Origin: Brevundimonas lenta
GTDB lineage: Bacteria; Pseudomonadota; Alphaproteobacteria; Caulobacterales; Caulobacteraceae
Assembly: GCF_014196335.1 (NCBI RefSeq)
Contig: NZ_JACIDM010000003.1
Location: 1-64,000 of the forward strand
Reading direction: 5' to 3'
DNA: 64,000 bases
In this document: positions 52,147 through 60,726 of the stretch, piece after piece
Layout of the letters: the number at the start of each line of letters is the position of its first letter
How positions within the stretch are numbered: the first letter of the stretch is position 1
Program-made: the position numbers and the translations under genes
Notes under the pieces: model-generated
Told to the model about the DNA's origin: nothing
Database searches by the model: none
What the model saw: only the letters and a program-made list of their open reading frames with translations

Positions 52147-52539
52147 GTGATCGCCACCTGGATCATCGCCGCGCTGGCGGTTCTGGCTGCGCCCGCGTGG
52201 CAGGACGACGCCGTTCCGGAGCGCAGCGTCCAGGTCCGGACCGTCGACGAGGTCGCGGCCGGCCGTTGTCTGAACGGCCTGGTCGGCATACGCGGCGTCC
52301 AGATGCGGTGCGTGGTCGATGCGCAGGGCCGCCCGTCGGATTGCGAGATCCTGAACCCCTCGCCCGCGATCACGCGACGCGCCTCCGTATTCCGGTGCAT
52401 GGCGTCAAAGATGCAGGCGACCTACGAGGACGGAACGCCGGCCGAGGGCCAGACGGTGTTCCTGAACCTCGGGGGCCGCACCTATCTGAGTTCGGAAGAG
52501 CTGCGGCGTGACCGCGAGGCGGAACGCGCCGGCCAATGA
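52147..52539 (+). CDS. Exported TonB C-terminal-like small protein
   Basis: A 130-residue protein from GTG 52147 with a short signal sequence (residues 1-18). The mature part contains VQMRCVVDAQGRPSDCEILNPSPAITRRASVFRCMASKM, a pattern typical of TonB-C-like domains in periplasmic 'energy-transducer-like' proteins (C-x-V..G...C.......). Two Cys may form a disulfide. It ends with a charged helix and overlaps the next gene (DNA glycosylase) by 4 nt (ATGA at 52536-52539). The role in this purine-linked cluster is unclear. Confidence 0.75.
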   Translation: MIATWIIAALAVLAAPAWQDDAVPERSVQVRTVDEVAAGRCLNGLVGIRGVQMRCVVDAQGRPSDCEILNPSPAITRRASVFRCMASKMQATYEDGTPAEGQTVFLNLGGRTYLSSEELRRDREAERAGQ

Positions 52540-53072
52540 CGACCTCGCAGCCGGTTTCCGGACCGGTGCGACTGTCGGCGTTCGAGCCGGTGACGGACGC
52601 CCGGACCCGCGTACTGGTTCTGGGAAGTCTGCCCGGGGCGGCGTCCCTGAAGGCCGGTCAGTACTACGGGAACCCGCAGAACGGCTTCTGGCGTCTGATC
52701 GGCGGCGTGACGGGGCGCGATCTGGTCGCCCTGTCCTATCCCGAACGGCTTGAGGCCCTGAAGGCGGCTCGCGTCGGACTTTGGGACGTGATCGCCAGCG
52801 CCTATCGCCCCGGGAGCCTGGATCAGGCCATTCGCGAAGCGGAGGCGGCGGATCTGAAGCGCCTGATCGCCGACCTGCCCGACCTGCGCGCCGTGGCGTT
52901 CAACGGCGCGACGTCGGCGCGGATCGGACGACGGTCGCTGGAAGGAGTCGAGGGCCTGACGCTGATCGACCTGCCGTCCTCCAGCCCGGCGTTTACGAAA
53001 CCCCTTGCCTGGAAGGCGGAACATTGGGCCATCATCGGCGACTTCGTCGCCGACCCCTCGCGGCCCTCATGA
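52536..53072 (+). CDS. DNA-deoxyinosine glycosylase (UDG family 6, hypoxanthine type)
   Basis: A 178-residue UDG-superfamily enzyme. Motif 1 is [29 protein letters not shown] and motif 2 is LPSSSPAF, as in hypoxanthine-DNA glycosylases that remove deaminated adenine. A central [17 protein letters not shown] segment matches the family. ATG 52536 overlaps the upstream gene by 4 nt, and its stop overlaps purU (ATGA, 53069-53072), so it is translationally coupled to a purine/folate gene. Confidence 0.85.
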   Translation: MTTSQPVSGPVRLSAFEPVTDARTRVLVLGSLPGAASLKAGQYYGNPQNGFWRLIGGVTGRDLVALSYPERLEALKAARVGLWDVIASAYRPGSLDQAIREAEAADLKRLIADLPDLRAVAFNGATSARIGRRSLEGVEGLTLIDLPSSSPAFTKPLAWKAEHWAIIGDFVADPSRPS

Positions 53073-53911
53073 TCCTGACCCTCTCCTGCCCCGATCGCCC
53101 GGGCATCGTCGCCGCCGTGTCAGGATTTCTGTCCGACTGCGGCTGCAACATCACCGACGCCCAGCAGTTCGGCGACCGCTCGACCGGGACCTTCTTCATG
53201 CGGGTGGTGTTCGAGCGCCCGGAGACGCTGGCCGATGAAGCGGTCCGCGCGGCCTTCGCGCCGCTGGCCGAACGGTTCGCCATGGACTGGACGCTGCGGG
53301 GCGACGAGCGGCGCCGGGTGATGATCCTGACCTCGCGCTTCGACCACTGCCTGGCGGACCTGCTGTATCGCTGGCGCGTGGACGAACTGCCGATGACGAT
53401 CACGGGCATCGTCTCCAACCATCCGCGGGACCAGATCGGCCACGTCGATCTGGGCGAGCTGCCGTTCCACCACCTGCCGATCGACGTTGCGGACAAGGCG
53501 GCCCAGGAGCGGACGCTGCTGCGTCTGATCGAGGACACGGGGACCGAACTGGTCGTGCTGGCCCGCTACATGCAAATTCTGTCCGACGACTTCGCCGGCC
53601 GGCTGGCCGGGCGGTGCATCAACATCCACCACTCGTTCCTGCCGGGCTTCAAGGGCGCCAAACCCTACCATCAGGCCCATGCGCGCGGCGTGAAGGTGAT
53701 CGGAGCCACGGCCCACTACGTCACCGCCGACCTGGACGAGGGTCCGATCATCCAGCAGGACGTCGAGCCGATCAGCCACCGCGACACGCCCGACGATCTG
53801 ATCCGCAAGGGCCGGGACATCGAGCGACGCGTGCTGGCGAGAGCCGTCGGCCACCATCTGGAGGACCGGGTGCTTCTGAACGGCTCGAAGACGGTGGTCT
53901 TCGCCGACTGA
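53069..53911 (+). CDS. purU: Formyltetrahydrofolate deformylase
   Basis: A 280-residue protein with an N-terminal ACT domain (residues 1-80: [32 protein letters not shown]) and a C-terminal formyltransferase-fold hydrolase. The latter has [32 protein letters not shown] (catalytic His/Asn) and [18 protein letters not shown]. It hydrolyses 10-formyl-THF to formate plus THF, supplying formate or balancing one-carbon pools for purine synthesis. The ACT domain suggests allosteric control by Met/Gly as in E. coli. The start is coupled to the DNA glycosylase by an ATGA overlap. Confidence 0.95.
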   Translation: MILTLSCPDRPGIVAAVSGFLSDCGCNITDAQQFGDRSTGTFFMRVVFERPETLADEAVRAAFAPLAERFAMDWTLRGDERRRVMILTSRFDHCLADLLYRWRVDELPMTITGIVSNHPRDQIGHVDLGELPFHHLPIDVADKAAQERTLLRLIEDTGTELVVLARYMQILSDDFAGRLAGRCINIHHSFLPGFKGAKPYHQAHARGVKVIGATAHYVTADLDEGPIIQQDVEPISHRDTPDDLIRKGRDIERRVLARAVGHHLEDRVLLNGSKTVVFAD

Positions 53912-53932
53912 GCAGCGGAACGCGCAAACGAA

Positions 53933-53962
53933 AGGGGCCGCCCCGGCGACGGAGCGGCCCCT
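53933..53962. terminator. Hairpin between convergent purU and zeta-subunit genes
   Basis: A perfect 9-bp stem (53933-53941 with 53954-53962; AGGGGCCGC/GCGGCCCCT) with a 12-nt loop. It sits in the 78-bp gap between convergent genes. A-rich DNA precedes it and there is only a weak T-tract after it, so it may act on both transcripts. Confidence 0.65.
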
Positions 53963-53989
53963 GATTCGTTCGGCTTGCGCCGGTCCGGC

Positions 53990-54313
53990 TTATTCGCCGT
54001 TGCGGATCTGCTCGCGGGCGATCGAGGCCAGTTCGTCCATCTTGCGGCGGATTTCGCCTTCCGAGACGACGATGCCCGAACCTTCGAGGTCCTGGGCGAT
54101 CTTGCGGAAGACGTCTTCCTCACCCGGCTGCTCGAAATCGGCCTTCACGACGGCGCCCGCGTATTGATCGGCGCTGTCCGAGGACAGGCCCATCTTTTCA
54201 GCGGCCCAGAGGCCCAGCAGCTTGTTGCGCCGGGCGACCGCCTTGAATTCCTGTTCCTGATCGAGGGCGTATTTGGTCTCGAAGCCCTTTTCCCGATCGT
54301 CGAAGGTGGTCAT
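53990..54313 (-). CDS. DUF1476 protein, F1-ATPase inhibitor zeta-subunit type
   Basis: A 107-residue helical protein: [43 protein letters not shown], then [18 protein letters not shown] sequence and [13 protein letters not shown]. This matches the alphaproteobacterial zeta subunit (DUF1476), which binds F1 and blocks ATP hydrolysis in Paracoccus. In other alphas the inhibitory strength varies. It is monocistronic and convergent with purU. The ATG at 54313 gives the family N-terminus; the longer frame is rejected. Confidence 0.9.
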   Translation of the reverse strand: MTTFDDREKGFETKYALDQEQEFKAVARRNKLLGLWAAEKMGLSSDSADQYAGAVVKADFEQPGEEDVFRKIAQDLEGSGIVVSEGEIRRKMDELASIAREQIRNGE

Positions 54314-54579
54314 GGGCGTTCGAAGGCTCCTCAGTCGGCAGCAAGACGGCGGCCGTGTCCGGGGTGCTCTACATCCCCCCGGGGGCCGAACGCAACCGGA
54401 ACCCGCCCGGTTGCGACCGTCCGACATGCCGCGTCCGTGGTTTGTATCACAGGACGGGTTCCGCTAAGGGATGGCGCAACGAATTTTCCCGCCCACCAGA
54501 TTCCGGATCGCGCCGCCCAGACACTCGCGCTGGCCGCGCGATTTTCGTTTCTGGCGAGGCCCCGCCTGGACGAAACCGC

Positions 54580-55338
54580 ATGAACGTCAAGCGCAAGAAG
54601 CTCTACGAGGGCAAGGCCAAGATTCTGTATGAGGGACCGGAGCCCGGCACCCTGATTCAGTACTTCAAGGACGACGCCACCGCCTTCAACGGCGAGAAGA
54701 AGGCCCAGCTGGAAGGCAAGGGCGTCATCAACAACCGCATCAGCGAGTTCGTGATGTCGCGCCTGAACGGCATCGGCGTCACCAACCACTTCATCAAGCG
54801 CCTGAACCTGCGCGAGCAGCTGATCCGCGAAGTCGAGATCATTCCGCTGGAAGTCGTGTGCCGTAACGTCGTGGCCGGCTCGATGAGCAAGCGCCTCGGC
54901 ATCGAGGAAGGCACGCCCCTGCCCCGTTCGATCATCGAGTTCTACCTGAAGAAGGACGAGCTCAACGATCCGATGGTGACGGAAGAGCACATCACGGCCT
55001 TCAACTGGGCCTCGACCCAGGAGCTGGACGACATCCTGGCGATGACCGTGCGCGTGAACGACTATCTGTCGGGCATGTTCGGCGCCGTCGGCATCACCCT
55101 GATCGACTTCAAGATCGAATTCGGCCGCATCTGGGAGAACGACTTCTCCCGCGTGATCCTGGCCGACGAGATCAGCCCCGACTCGTGCCGCCTGTGGGAC
55201 GTCGCCACCGGCGAGAAGCTGGACAAGGACCGCTTCCGCCGCGACCTGGGCAATGTGATCGAAAGCTACACCGAGGTGGCCCGCCGCCTCGGCATCATGA
55301 AAGACATGCCGACCGTGATTCAGGGGGGACTGCACTGA
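54580..55338 (+). CDS. purC: Phosphoribosylaminoimidazole-succinocarboxamide synthase (SAICAR synthetase)
   Basis: A 252-residue enzyme: [15 protein letters not shown] at the N-terminus, [17 protein letters not shown], the signature [20 protein letters not shown], and [34 protein letters not shown]. It condenses CAIR with aspartate. The ATG at 54580 follows CCTGGACGAAACCGC (weak site). The stop overlaps the purS start as TGATG. The upstream gap (54314-54579) holds a perfect 9-bp hairpin (54391-54399 with 54407-54415). Confidence 0.96.
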   Translation: MNVKRKKLYEGKAKILYEGPEPGTLIQYFKDDATAFNGEKKAQLEGKGVINNRISEFVMSRLNGIGVTNHFIKRLNLREQLIREVEIIPLEVVCRNVVAGSMSKRLGIEEGTPLPRSIIEFYLKKDELNDPMVTEEHITAFNWASTQELDDILAMTVRVNDYLSGMFGAVGITLIDFKIEFGRIWENDFSRVILADEISPDSCRLWDVATGEKLDKDRFRRDLGNVIESYTEVARRLGIMKDMPTVIQGGLH

Positions 55339-55574
55339 TGGCCAAGGTGAAGGTTCATGTGTTCCTGAAGCCCGGCGTGCTGGACGTTCAGGGCAAGGCT
55401 GTCGAAGGCGCCCTGCACGGTCTGGGCTGGGCCGGCGTCGCCCACGCCCGCGTCGGCAAGCTGATCGAGTTCGACCTGGACGGCGTCGAGGATCTGGCCG
55501 CCGAGGCGAAGAAGATGTGCGAGACCCTGCTCGCCAACACGGTCATCGAAAGCTACCGCATCGAGGTGGCGTGA
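55338..55574 (+). CDS. purS: Phosphoribosylformylglycinamidine synthase subunit PurS
   Basis: A 78-residue small subunit of the PurL-PurQ-PurS FGAM synthase complex. It has KVHVFLKPGVLDVQGKAVEGALHGLGW near the N-terminus and LEFDLDG..., AEAKKMCETLLANTVIESYRIEV at the C-terminus, the standard family pattern. It bridges PurQ and PurL. It is coupled to purC (TGATG) and to a 43-codon gene downstream (GTGA). Confidence 0.95.
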   Translation: MAKVKVHVFLKPGVLDVQGKAVEGALHGLGWAGVAHARVGKLIEFDLDGVEDLAAEAKKMCETLLANTVIESYRIEVA

Positions 55575-55702
55575 GCCGCCTCGTCAAGCTTCTGATCGCC
55601 CTGTTCATCGCCGGCTGCTGCGTGGTTTTCGCGGCGGCGCTGGCCGGTGGACTGATGGACGACCGCGCGTTTACGCCCGAAGCCAAGGGCGCGGCGCACT
55701 AG
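55571..55702 (+). CDS. 43-aa small membrane protein coupled to purS
   Basis: A small protein starting GTG at 55571, overlapping the purS stop by 4 nt (GTGA). It reads MSRLVKLLIALFIAGCCVVF with a single hydrophobic helix (about residues 5-27) and a short charged tail DDRAFTPEAKGAAH. The overlap indicates translational coupling with purS, so it is likely expressed in the purine operon. I recognise no function. A large palindrome begins 18 bp later. Confidence 0.65.
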   Translation: MSRLVKLLIALFIAGCCVVFAAALAGGLMDDRAFTPEAKGAAH

Positions 55703-55719
55703 CGATAGACACCTGGACG

Positions 55720-55938
55720 CCTTGTCATCCCGGACGCCGCGGAAGCGGCGATCCGGGACGGCGTTCGCTCGTGGGCCAGCCTCCCGGAAATCGCGACGCG
55801 ATTATCCGGGAGACGGGTGACATCAGGCTTTTTCCCCTCCCTGTCTCCCGGATAGCTGCTGACGCAGCTTCCGGGAGCTGAGTTGTTGGCAGTCCAACGT
55901 CCCGGATCGCCGCTTCCGCGGCGTCCGGGATGACAAGG
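55720..55938. repeat. 219-bp palindromic element with perfect 41-bp arms
   Basis: Arms 55720-55760 and 55898-55938 are perfect inverted repeats (41 bp) beginning CCTTGTCATCCCGGACGCC. The interior holds two hairpins with similar CTCCCGGA...TCCGGGAG stems (about 55780-55815 and 55847-55878), each with a one-base bulge. As RNA or cruciform it would form a long stem ending in two side hairpins. It looks like a BIME-type repetitive element. It lies between the purS-linked small gene and the PEBP gene. Confidence 0.88.
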
Positions 55939-56002
55939 TTCCCCATGGTGACTGTCGTGCAGTCTGTGCGTTAGGGTCCCACGCCTTTCGCGGGAGACGC
56001 CC

Positions 56003-56479
56003 ATGACCTTCACCCTCACCTCGAACGACATCACCGACGGCGGCGTCCTGCCGGACGCCCAGGTGCAGGCGAAGGGCAACGCCTCGCCGCATCTGAAATG
56101 GTCCGGCGCGCCGGAGGGCACGAAGAGCTACGCCGTCACCTGCTACGACCCCGACGCGCCGACGGGCTCGGGCTTCTGGCACTGGACGGTCGCCAATATT
56201 CCGGCGGACGTGACCGAGCTGAAGACCGGCGCGTCGCCGAACGACATGCCGCGCGGCGCGGTCGAGGGTCGCACCGACTACGGGCATCCGGGCTTCGGCG
56301 GGGCCGCCCCGCCGCCGGGCCACGGTCCGCACCGCTACATCTTCACGGTGTTCGCGGTGGACAAGGAACGGCTGGACGTCGTGGCTGACAACTCGGGCGC
56401 AGTGTTCGGCTTCAACCTGCATTTCCATACGCTGGCCAAGTCGACGATCACGGCGACCTATGAAAACACGGGCGGCTGA
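56003..56479 (+). CDS. YbhB/YbcL (PEBP) family protein
   Basis: A 158-residue protein of the phosphatidylethanolamine-binding protein fold. It has SPHLKWSGAPEGTKSYAVTCYDPDAPTGSGFWHWTVANIPADVTEL (the conserved DPDAP and W-HW-x-V motifs), then YGHPGFGGAAPPPGHGPHRYIFTVFAV. There is no signal peptide. Bacterial members have small-ligand pockets of unknown ligand. It sits among purine genes in the same direction but is not tightly coupled. Confidence 0.92.
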   Translation: MTFTLTSNDITDGGVLPDAQVQAKGNASPHLKWSGAPEGTKSYAVTCYDPDAPTGSGFWHWTVANIPADVTELKTGASPNDMPRGAVEGRTDYGHPGFGGAAPPPGHGPHRYIFTVFAVDKERLDVVADNSGAVFGFNLHFHTLAKSTITATYENTGG

Positions 56480-56499
56480 GGGGCCGGAGGGGGACGGAC

Positions 56500-57198
56500 A
56501 TGAAGCGGATCATTCTGGCGATTGCGGCCTGTGCGGCCCTGACGGGCGGACCGGCGGCGGCGCAGGACGCCCCGACCGTGGCGACGGCGTCTCCGGCGGG
56601 CATTCCGGCCGACAGCCCATGGCGGCAGGCGGTGCTGGTCCAGGCGCTGGAGCATTTCCAGCATCCCGGCTGGGGCTGGCGGCATTCGGAGCGCGACTAT
56701 CTGCTGGGGATGCAGATCGCGCGCGAGGAAGGGCTGACGGTCGACGAGGACGTGATGTTCGCCGCCGCCTTCCTGCACGACTGGGGCGGCATCGAACCGT
56801 TCGCGGTGGAGGGCGTGGATCACGCAACGCGCTCGGTGGAGCTGGCCGAGCCATTCCTGCGCAACGCGGGCTTCCCGATGGAGAAATTCCCGGCGGTGCG
56901 CGCGGCGATCCTGGGCCACATGTACGACAAGGACCCCGAGGGGCCGGAGGCGGTCGCCCTGCATGACGCGGACCTGGTCGACTTTCTGGGCGCGACCGGC
57001 GCGGCGCGGATGCTGGCGGTGACGGGCGAGCGGCCCGACTATGACCAGGCGCTGGGGCGGATCGAAACCTTCTCGGCCAATCTGCCCGGGCGGCTGGAGA
57101 CGGATGCGGCGCGCCGGATGGCCGAACCGCGGGTGGAGTCGATGAACGCCTTCATGGCCGAGCTGCGGCGCGAAACGCCGACGGGCGCCAAACCCTGA
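56500..57198 (+). CDS. Exported HD-domain protein
   Basis: A 232-residue protein with a signal peptide (residues 1-22, ending AAAQ). The HD phosphohydrolase fold has GWRHSERDYLLGM, AAFLHDWGGIEPF (HD pair, about residue 90) and LHDADLVDFLGATGAAR. An exported HD hydrolase is less common than cytoplasmic ones; the substrate is unknown. The ATG at 56500 follows GCCGGAGGGGGAC. It lies 20 bp after the PEBP gene, suggesting co-transcription. Confidence 0.82.
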   Translation: MKRIILAIAACAALTGGPAAAQDAPTVATASPAGIPADSPWRQAVLVQALEHFQHPGWGWRHSERDYLLGMQIAREEGLTVDEDVMFAAAFLHDWGGIEPFAVEGVDHATRSVELAEPFLRNAGFPMEKFPAVRAAILGHMYDKDPEGPEAVALHDADLVDFLGATGAARMLAVTGERPDYDQALGRIETFSANLPGRLETDAARRMAEPRVESMNAFMAELRRETPTGAKP

Positions 57199-57244
57199 CC
57201 AGGCGCCCTGACATTGGCGCCGAACCCTGCTAAACGCCCGCGCC

Positions 57245-57907
57245 ATGAGCGCAGCCGTCATCGTATTCCCGGGTTCCAACTGCGACCGTGACTGCAAGGT
57301 CGCCGTCGAACGCTCCACCGGCGAAAAGGTCGAAATGATCTGGCACGGCGAGACCGAGCTGCCGAAGGGCCTCGATCTCATCGTCCTGCCGGGCGGCTTC
57401 TCCTACGGCGACTACCTGCGCTGCGGGGCCATGGCGGCGCAGTCGCCGGTCATGCAGGCGGTGAAGAAGGCCGCCGACGACGGCGTGGCCGTGGTCGGCA
57501 TCTGCAACGGCTTCCAGGTGCTGTGCGAAGCCGGGATGCTGCCGGGCGCCCTGCTGCGCAACAGCGGACTGAAATACGTCTGCAAGCCGATCAGCCTGAC
57601 GGTCGCCAACGGCCAGACCCGCTTCACCTCGGGCTACCAGGGCCAGCGCGAAGTCATCATGACCCAGGGCAACGGCGACGGTAACTATTTCGCCGACGCC
57701 GAAACGCTGGCGCGGCTGGAGGGCGAGGGCCAGGTGGTGTTCCGCTACGTGGACAACCCCAACGGCTCGGTCGCCGACATCGCCGGCATCCAGAACGCCC
57801 GCGGCAACGTGCTGGGCATGATGCCCCACCCGGACCGGGCCTTCGAGGCCGAGCTGGGATCGGCCGACGGCGCGACCCTGTTCCAGAGCATCTACAACGC
57901 CGCCTGA
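57245..57907 (+). CDS. purQ: Phosphoribosylformylglycinamidine synthase subunit PurQ
   Basis: A 220-residue class I glutamine amidotransferase. It shows [11 protein letters not shown] near the start, the nucleophile Cys87 in [16 protein letters not shown], and catalytic His/Glu in [13 protein letters not shown]. It supplies ammonia from glutamine to PurL for FGAM formation. The small PurQ fits the PurS/PurQ/PurL split system. ATG at 57245. It lies 46 bp downstream of the HD gene, and two non-purine genes separate it from purS, so the pur operon appears interrupted. Confidence 0.96.
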   Translation: MSAAVIVFPGSNCDRDCKVAVERSTGEKVEMIWHGETELPKGLDLIVLPGGFSYGDYLRCGAMAAQSPVMQAVKKAADDGVAVVGICNGFQVLCEAGMLPGALLRNSGLKYVCKPISLTVANGQTRFTSGYQGQREVIMTQGNGDGNYFADAETLARLEGEGQVVFRYVDNPNGSVADIAGIQNARGNVLGMMPHPDRAFEAELGSADGATLFQSIYNAA

Positions 57908-57977
57908 CGCGCGGCGGGCTTGACCCGCCCGGCTTAACAGTTCGAACTCAACCGGCGCGAACCGGTTGAGAGGCGGC

Positions 57978-58526
57978 ATGTTCATCAGCGAACGCCAGAA
58001 GATGATCTCGGGTCAGCCGTACGACCCGGGCGATCCGGAGTTGCAGGCCGATGCGGCCGCCGCGCGGCAGTGGATGGCGCGCTACAACGCCAATATGGCG
58101 GCCTCGCCCGCGGATCGACGCGACCTGCTGCGCCAGCGGCTGGACGAGGTCGGCGAGGGCGCGGTGATCCGGTCGCCGTTCCACTGCGACTACGGCTACA
58201 ACATCCGCCTGGGCCGCGGGGTCTTCCTGAACTTCAACTGCGTCATTCTGGACGTGTGCGAGGTCGAGATCGGCGAGCTGACGCAGATCGGGCCCGGGGT
58301 GCAGATCCTGACGGCCGACCACCCGCGCGATCCGGAACAGCGGGCGCAGGGGATCGAGTTCGGCAAGCCGATCACCATCGGACGCAATGTCTGGATCGGC
58401 GGCGGAGCGATCATCCTGCCGGGCGTGACCATCGGCGACGATGCGGTGATCGGCGCGGGCTCGGTGGTGACCAAGGACGTGGCGGCCGGCGCGACCGTGG
58501 TCGGCAACCCGGCGCGGCCGCGCTAG
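57978..58526 (+). CDS. Sugar O-acetyltransferase (maltose/galactoside type)
   Basis: A 182-residue trimeric left-handed beta-helix acetyltransferase. The N-terminal helical MAT segment (FISERQKMISGQPYDPGDPEL) is followed by hexapeptide repeats. These include RSPFHCDYGYNIRLGRGVFLNFNCVILDV, TADHPRDPEQRAQG (His of the catalytic loop) and NVWIGGGAIILPGVTIGDDAVIGAGSVVTKDV. It acetylates sugars using acetyl-CoA. ATG 57978 was chosen over a 4-codon longer start. Its 3' end overlaps the convergent hydroxylase-like gene by 4 bp. Confidence 0.92.
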   Translation: MFISERQKMISGQPYDPGDPELQADAAAARQWMARYNANMAASPADRRDLLRQRLDEVGEGAVIRSPFHCDYGYNIRLGRGVFLNFNCVILDVCEVEIGELTQIGPGVQILTADHPRDPEQRAQGIEFGKPITIGRNVWIGGGAIILPGVTIGDDAVIGAGSVVTKDVAAGATVVGNPARPR

Positions 58527-59569
58527 ACCCCCCAGGCGGGTCCGCCGGCGCCGTAGCCGTCGATGGCCTGGAACATGGCGGCGACCAGATCGCGCTCCTC
58601 GTCGGTCAGCTCGGGCTTCCAGACGTCGAAGATCAGGATGGTCCGGTCGAGGCCGCTGTCGTTGCGGGCCTCGTGCTCGATGGTGTCGTCGAAGGCCCAG
58701 GCCTCGCCCTCCCGCCATTCCCGAATGTCGTTGCCGACGCGGAAACGGCTGCCTGAGGGGGCGATGACCGGCAGATGGCAGATCAGGCGGGTGTTGATCA
58801 GGCCGTGGTGCGCCGGAATGCGGGCGCCGGCCTTGAGGCGCGAGAACAGGATGGAGGGGGTCCGCCCCGGAACGCGGCACAGCGGGACCTCGGCCAGGGC
58901 CTCGAGCGTGCGGGGGCAGCGGCGGGCGATGTCGGGCTGTTCGAGGCCGTCCTTCCAGAGGAAGAGCGCGCTCCAGTCCGGATTGTCGATCATGCCGTCG
59001 GTGTCGGTATTCGGCCGGTCGGCGCGCTTTTCGACATAGGGACGGAACAGGCCCGGCTCGGCCAGCAAGGCCTCAAGTTCGGTGCGGATATCGGCCGTCG
59101 CATCTTCGATGGCCGACAGCCACGGCAGGGTGTCGCGCGGCTGGAACTGGATCTGGGGCAGGCCGGGGAACAGGTAGAACAGCGGCTCCTGCTGATAGAG
59201 CTGCTTGCGGCCGGCCATCAGGTCCAGCGACAGGGAGAAGCGGTCACTGGATTTCGCGGTGTCGAAGCCGGCCCCGGCGAGGCTTTGCGTCAGGTGATCC
59301 TCGAAGCGGCGCGCCTGCTCCTGCGCGGCGGCCTGGGCGCGGCGCAGTTCGGCGATGAGGTCGGCCGGCAGACCGCGACCGTCGCCGGCGCCGCGGAGGG
59401 CGAGGCTGTAGAAGCTGGCTCCGGTCCGGCCGTCGCCCAGACCGGTCAGCGCGTCGGCCTTGGCGATCAGGGCGCGGAGGTCGCGGGGATTGGCCTGCAA
59501 GCGCCGCTCGGCATCAGCCAGCAGGCCGCGCCACCGGGAATCGTCGGAAATCGGCTGAGCACTCGACAT
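58523..59569 (-). CDS. Aspartyl/asparaginyl beta-hydroxylase domain protein
   Basis: A 348-residue protein. The N-terminal helices (1-120) are possibly TPR-like. A cupin-type 2-oxoglutarate/Fe(II) domain follows: KAGARIPAHHGLINTRLICHLPVIAP, the distal FDDTIEHEARN (metal His plus acidic residue), and RTILIFDVWKPELT (2OG-binding Arg). It would hydroxylate Asp or Asn in a protein or a lipid A-type substrate. The overlap with the neighbouring acetyltransferase is tail-to-tail only. Confidence 0.85.
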   Translation of the reverse strand: MSSAQPISDDSRWRGLLADAERRLQANPRDLRALIAKADALTGLGDGRTGASFYSLALRGAGDGRGLPADLIAELRRAQAAAQEQARRFEDHLTQSLAGAGFDTAKSSDRFSLSLDLMAGRKQLYQQEPLFYLFPGLPQIQFQPRDTLPWLSAIEDATADIRTELEALLAEPGLFRPYVEKRADRPNTDTDGMIDNPDWSALFLWKDGLEQPDIARRCPRTLEALAEVPLCRVPGRTPSILFSRLKAGARIPAHHGLINTRLICHLPVIAPSGSRFRVGNDIREWREGEAWAFDDTIEHEARNDSGLDRTILIFDVWKPELTDEERDLVAAMFQAIDGYGAGGPAWGV

Positions 59570-59633
59570 ACCCGGATCGGAGGTCGGCGAGCGCCGTCAG
59601 TCAAGACGCATTTCCGCCACAGTTCACCAAGTC

Positions 59634-59822
59634 CTAGGGCTGTTCGACGTCGTCCTCATCGTCGATGTCCTCGTTCGGGGTGCGGATGCCGCCGGGGTCG
59701 CGCTGGGCCTTCAGTTCGCGCTCTCCGAAGCCGAGGCCCTGCTCGCGGGCGCGGTCGGCCTGGACCGTGTCGGTCTCGAAATGCGGTTCCTCGGCGGGGG
59801 TCGGACGTTCCTTGTCGGCCAT
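59634..59822 (-). CDS. Small acidic hydrophilic protein
   Basis: A 62-residue, highly hydrophilic acidic protein: MADKERPTPAEEPHFETDTV, then REQGLGFGERELKAQRDP and a terminal IDDEDDVEQP. There are no hydrophobic segments, so it is probably intrinsically disordered. The ATG at 59822 was preferred over the longer frame. A GGAAC-N16-GGTT element lies upstream (59873-59849), which suggests control by the general stress sigma factor EcfG/SigT. Function unknown. Confidence 0.65.
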   Translation of the reverse strand: MADKERPTPAEEPHFETDTVQADRAREQGLGFGERELKAQRDPGGIRTPNEDIDDEDDVEQP

Positions 59823-59848
59823 GTCGTGTCTCCTTGTGTGCAAGGATC

Positions 59849-59873
59849 AACCGGACGCCGGGGTCCGGGTTCC
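59849..59873 (-). promoter_or_regulatory. Possible EcfG/SigT-type promoter
   Basis: On the minus strand GGAAC (59873-59869) and GGTT (59852-59849) are separated by 16 bp. This is one mismatch from the alphaproteobacterial general-stress consensus GGAAC-N16/17-CGTT. It lies 27 bp upstream of the ATG of the small acidic protein gene. Confidence 0.4.
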
Positions 59874-59934
59874 ATCGGATGGATGAACCAACACCGTTGC
59901 TGCACGTAGTTCAGGCGTAGCCGCAGGAGCCGCC

Positions 59935-60726
59935 ATGGACTCGATCGTTCGACCCACATCCGCACAGACGACCCGACGGCTGATCGTGCTGGCCTGCGCG
60001 GTGTTCGCGGTGGTCATCGCCGAGGCCCAGATGCTGATGGGCTGGGGTCAGAGCGCGGCGGAGTTCGCCGCGGACAGCGACGCCACGCTGAAGGTCGCGG
60101 GCTTCGCCTTCGCCATCTGGGGCGTGATCTACATCGGCGTGCTGATCTATGCGGTGCGACAGGCGCTGCCGACGATCGGGGAAAGCGATCTGCTAAACCG
60201 GTTCGGCTGGCCGTCGGCCATCGCCTTCGCCGGTATAGGGCTCTGGATCGTGGCTGCGGCCTTCGACCAGGAGCTGCTGACCATCGTGCTGATCTTCGCG
60301 TCGCTGGCGGTGCTGGTCGTGCCGCTGGTGACCAATGCGCACCTGATCCGGGCGATTCCCCGGACCGGGCGGGAGCGATGGTTCATCGTCTGGCCGCTGG
60401 CCCTGCTGGCCGGCTGGCTAGCGATCGCGGCGCCGGTGAACCTGGTGACGGTGATCACAGGCGACGGCGCCCTGCCCGGTGTCCTGTCGCCAACGACCTG
60501 GGCGATGGTGGTGCTGTCGCTCGTCGTTCTGACGGCGCTGAGCATGACCTGGATCCTGAGGTCGATGCCGTTCGCCCTGCCGGTCGCGTGGGGCCTGCTG
60601 GGCGTGTTCGTGGCTGAGAAGGAGCGCAACATCCTGCTGGCGGGCTTCGCCATCATTGCGGCCGGCGTCGTGCTGGTCGGCGCGGTGATCCTGACCTTCC
60701 AGCTGAAGCCGGCAGTCGAACGCTAG
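59935..60726 (+). CDS. TspO/MBR-like polytopic membrane protein
   Basis: A 263-residue inner-membrane protein with about seven or eight hydrophobic segments. The motif FAFAIWGVIYIGVLIYAVRQALP (residues 57-79) and later PTTWAMVVLSLVVLTAL resemble the TspO/tryptophan-rich sensory-like superfamily. Many relatives of this longer form are simply called TspO/MBR-related. The ligand is unknown. The start at 59935 is preceded by GCAGGAG. Its stop overlaps a small minus-strand gene by 4 bp. Confidence 0.75.
   Translation: MDSIVRPTSAQTTRRLIVLACAVFAVVIAEAQMLMGWGQSAAEFAADSDATLKVAGFAFAIWGVIYIGVLIYAVRQALPTIGESDLLNRFGWPSAIAFAGIGLWIVAAAFDQELLTIVLIFASLAVLVVPLVTNAHLIRAIPRTGRERWFIVWPLALLAGWLAIAAPVNLVTVITGDGALPGVLSPTTWAMVVLSLVVLTALSMTWILRSMPFALPVAWGLLGVFVAEKERNILLAGFAIIAAGVVLVGAVILTFQLKPAVER

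Noticed and set aside
54314..54579. Purine riboswitch before purC
   Set aside because: The region contains one 9-bp hairpin but not the three-way junction and conserved loops of a purine aptamer.
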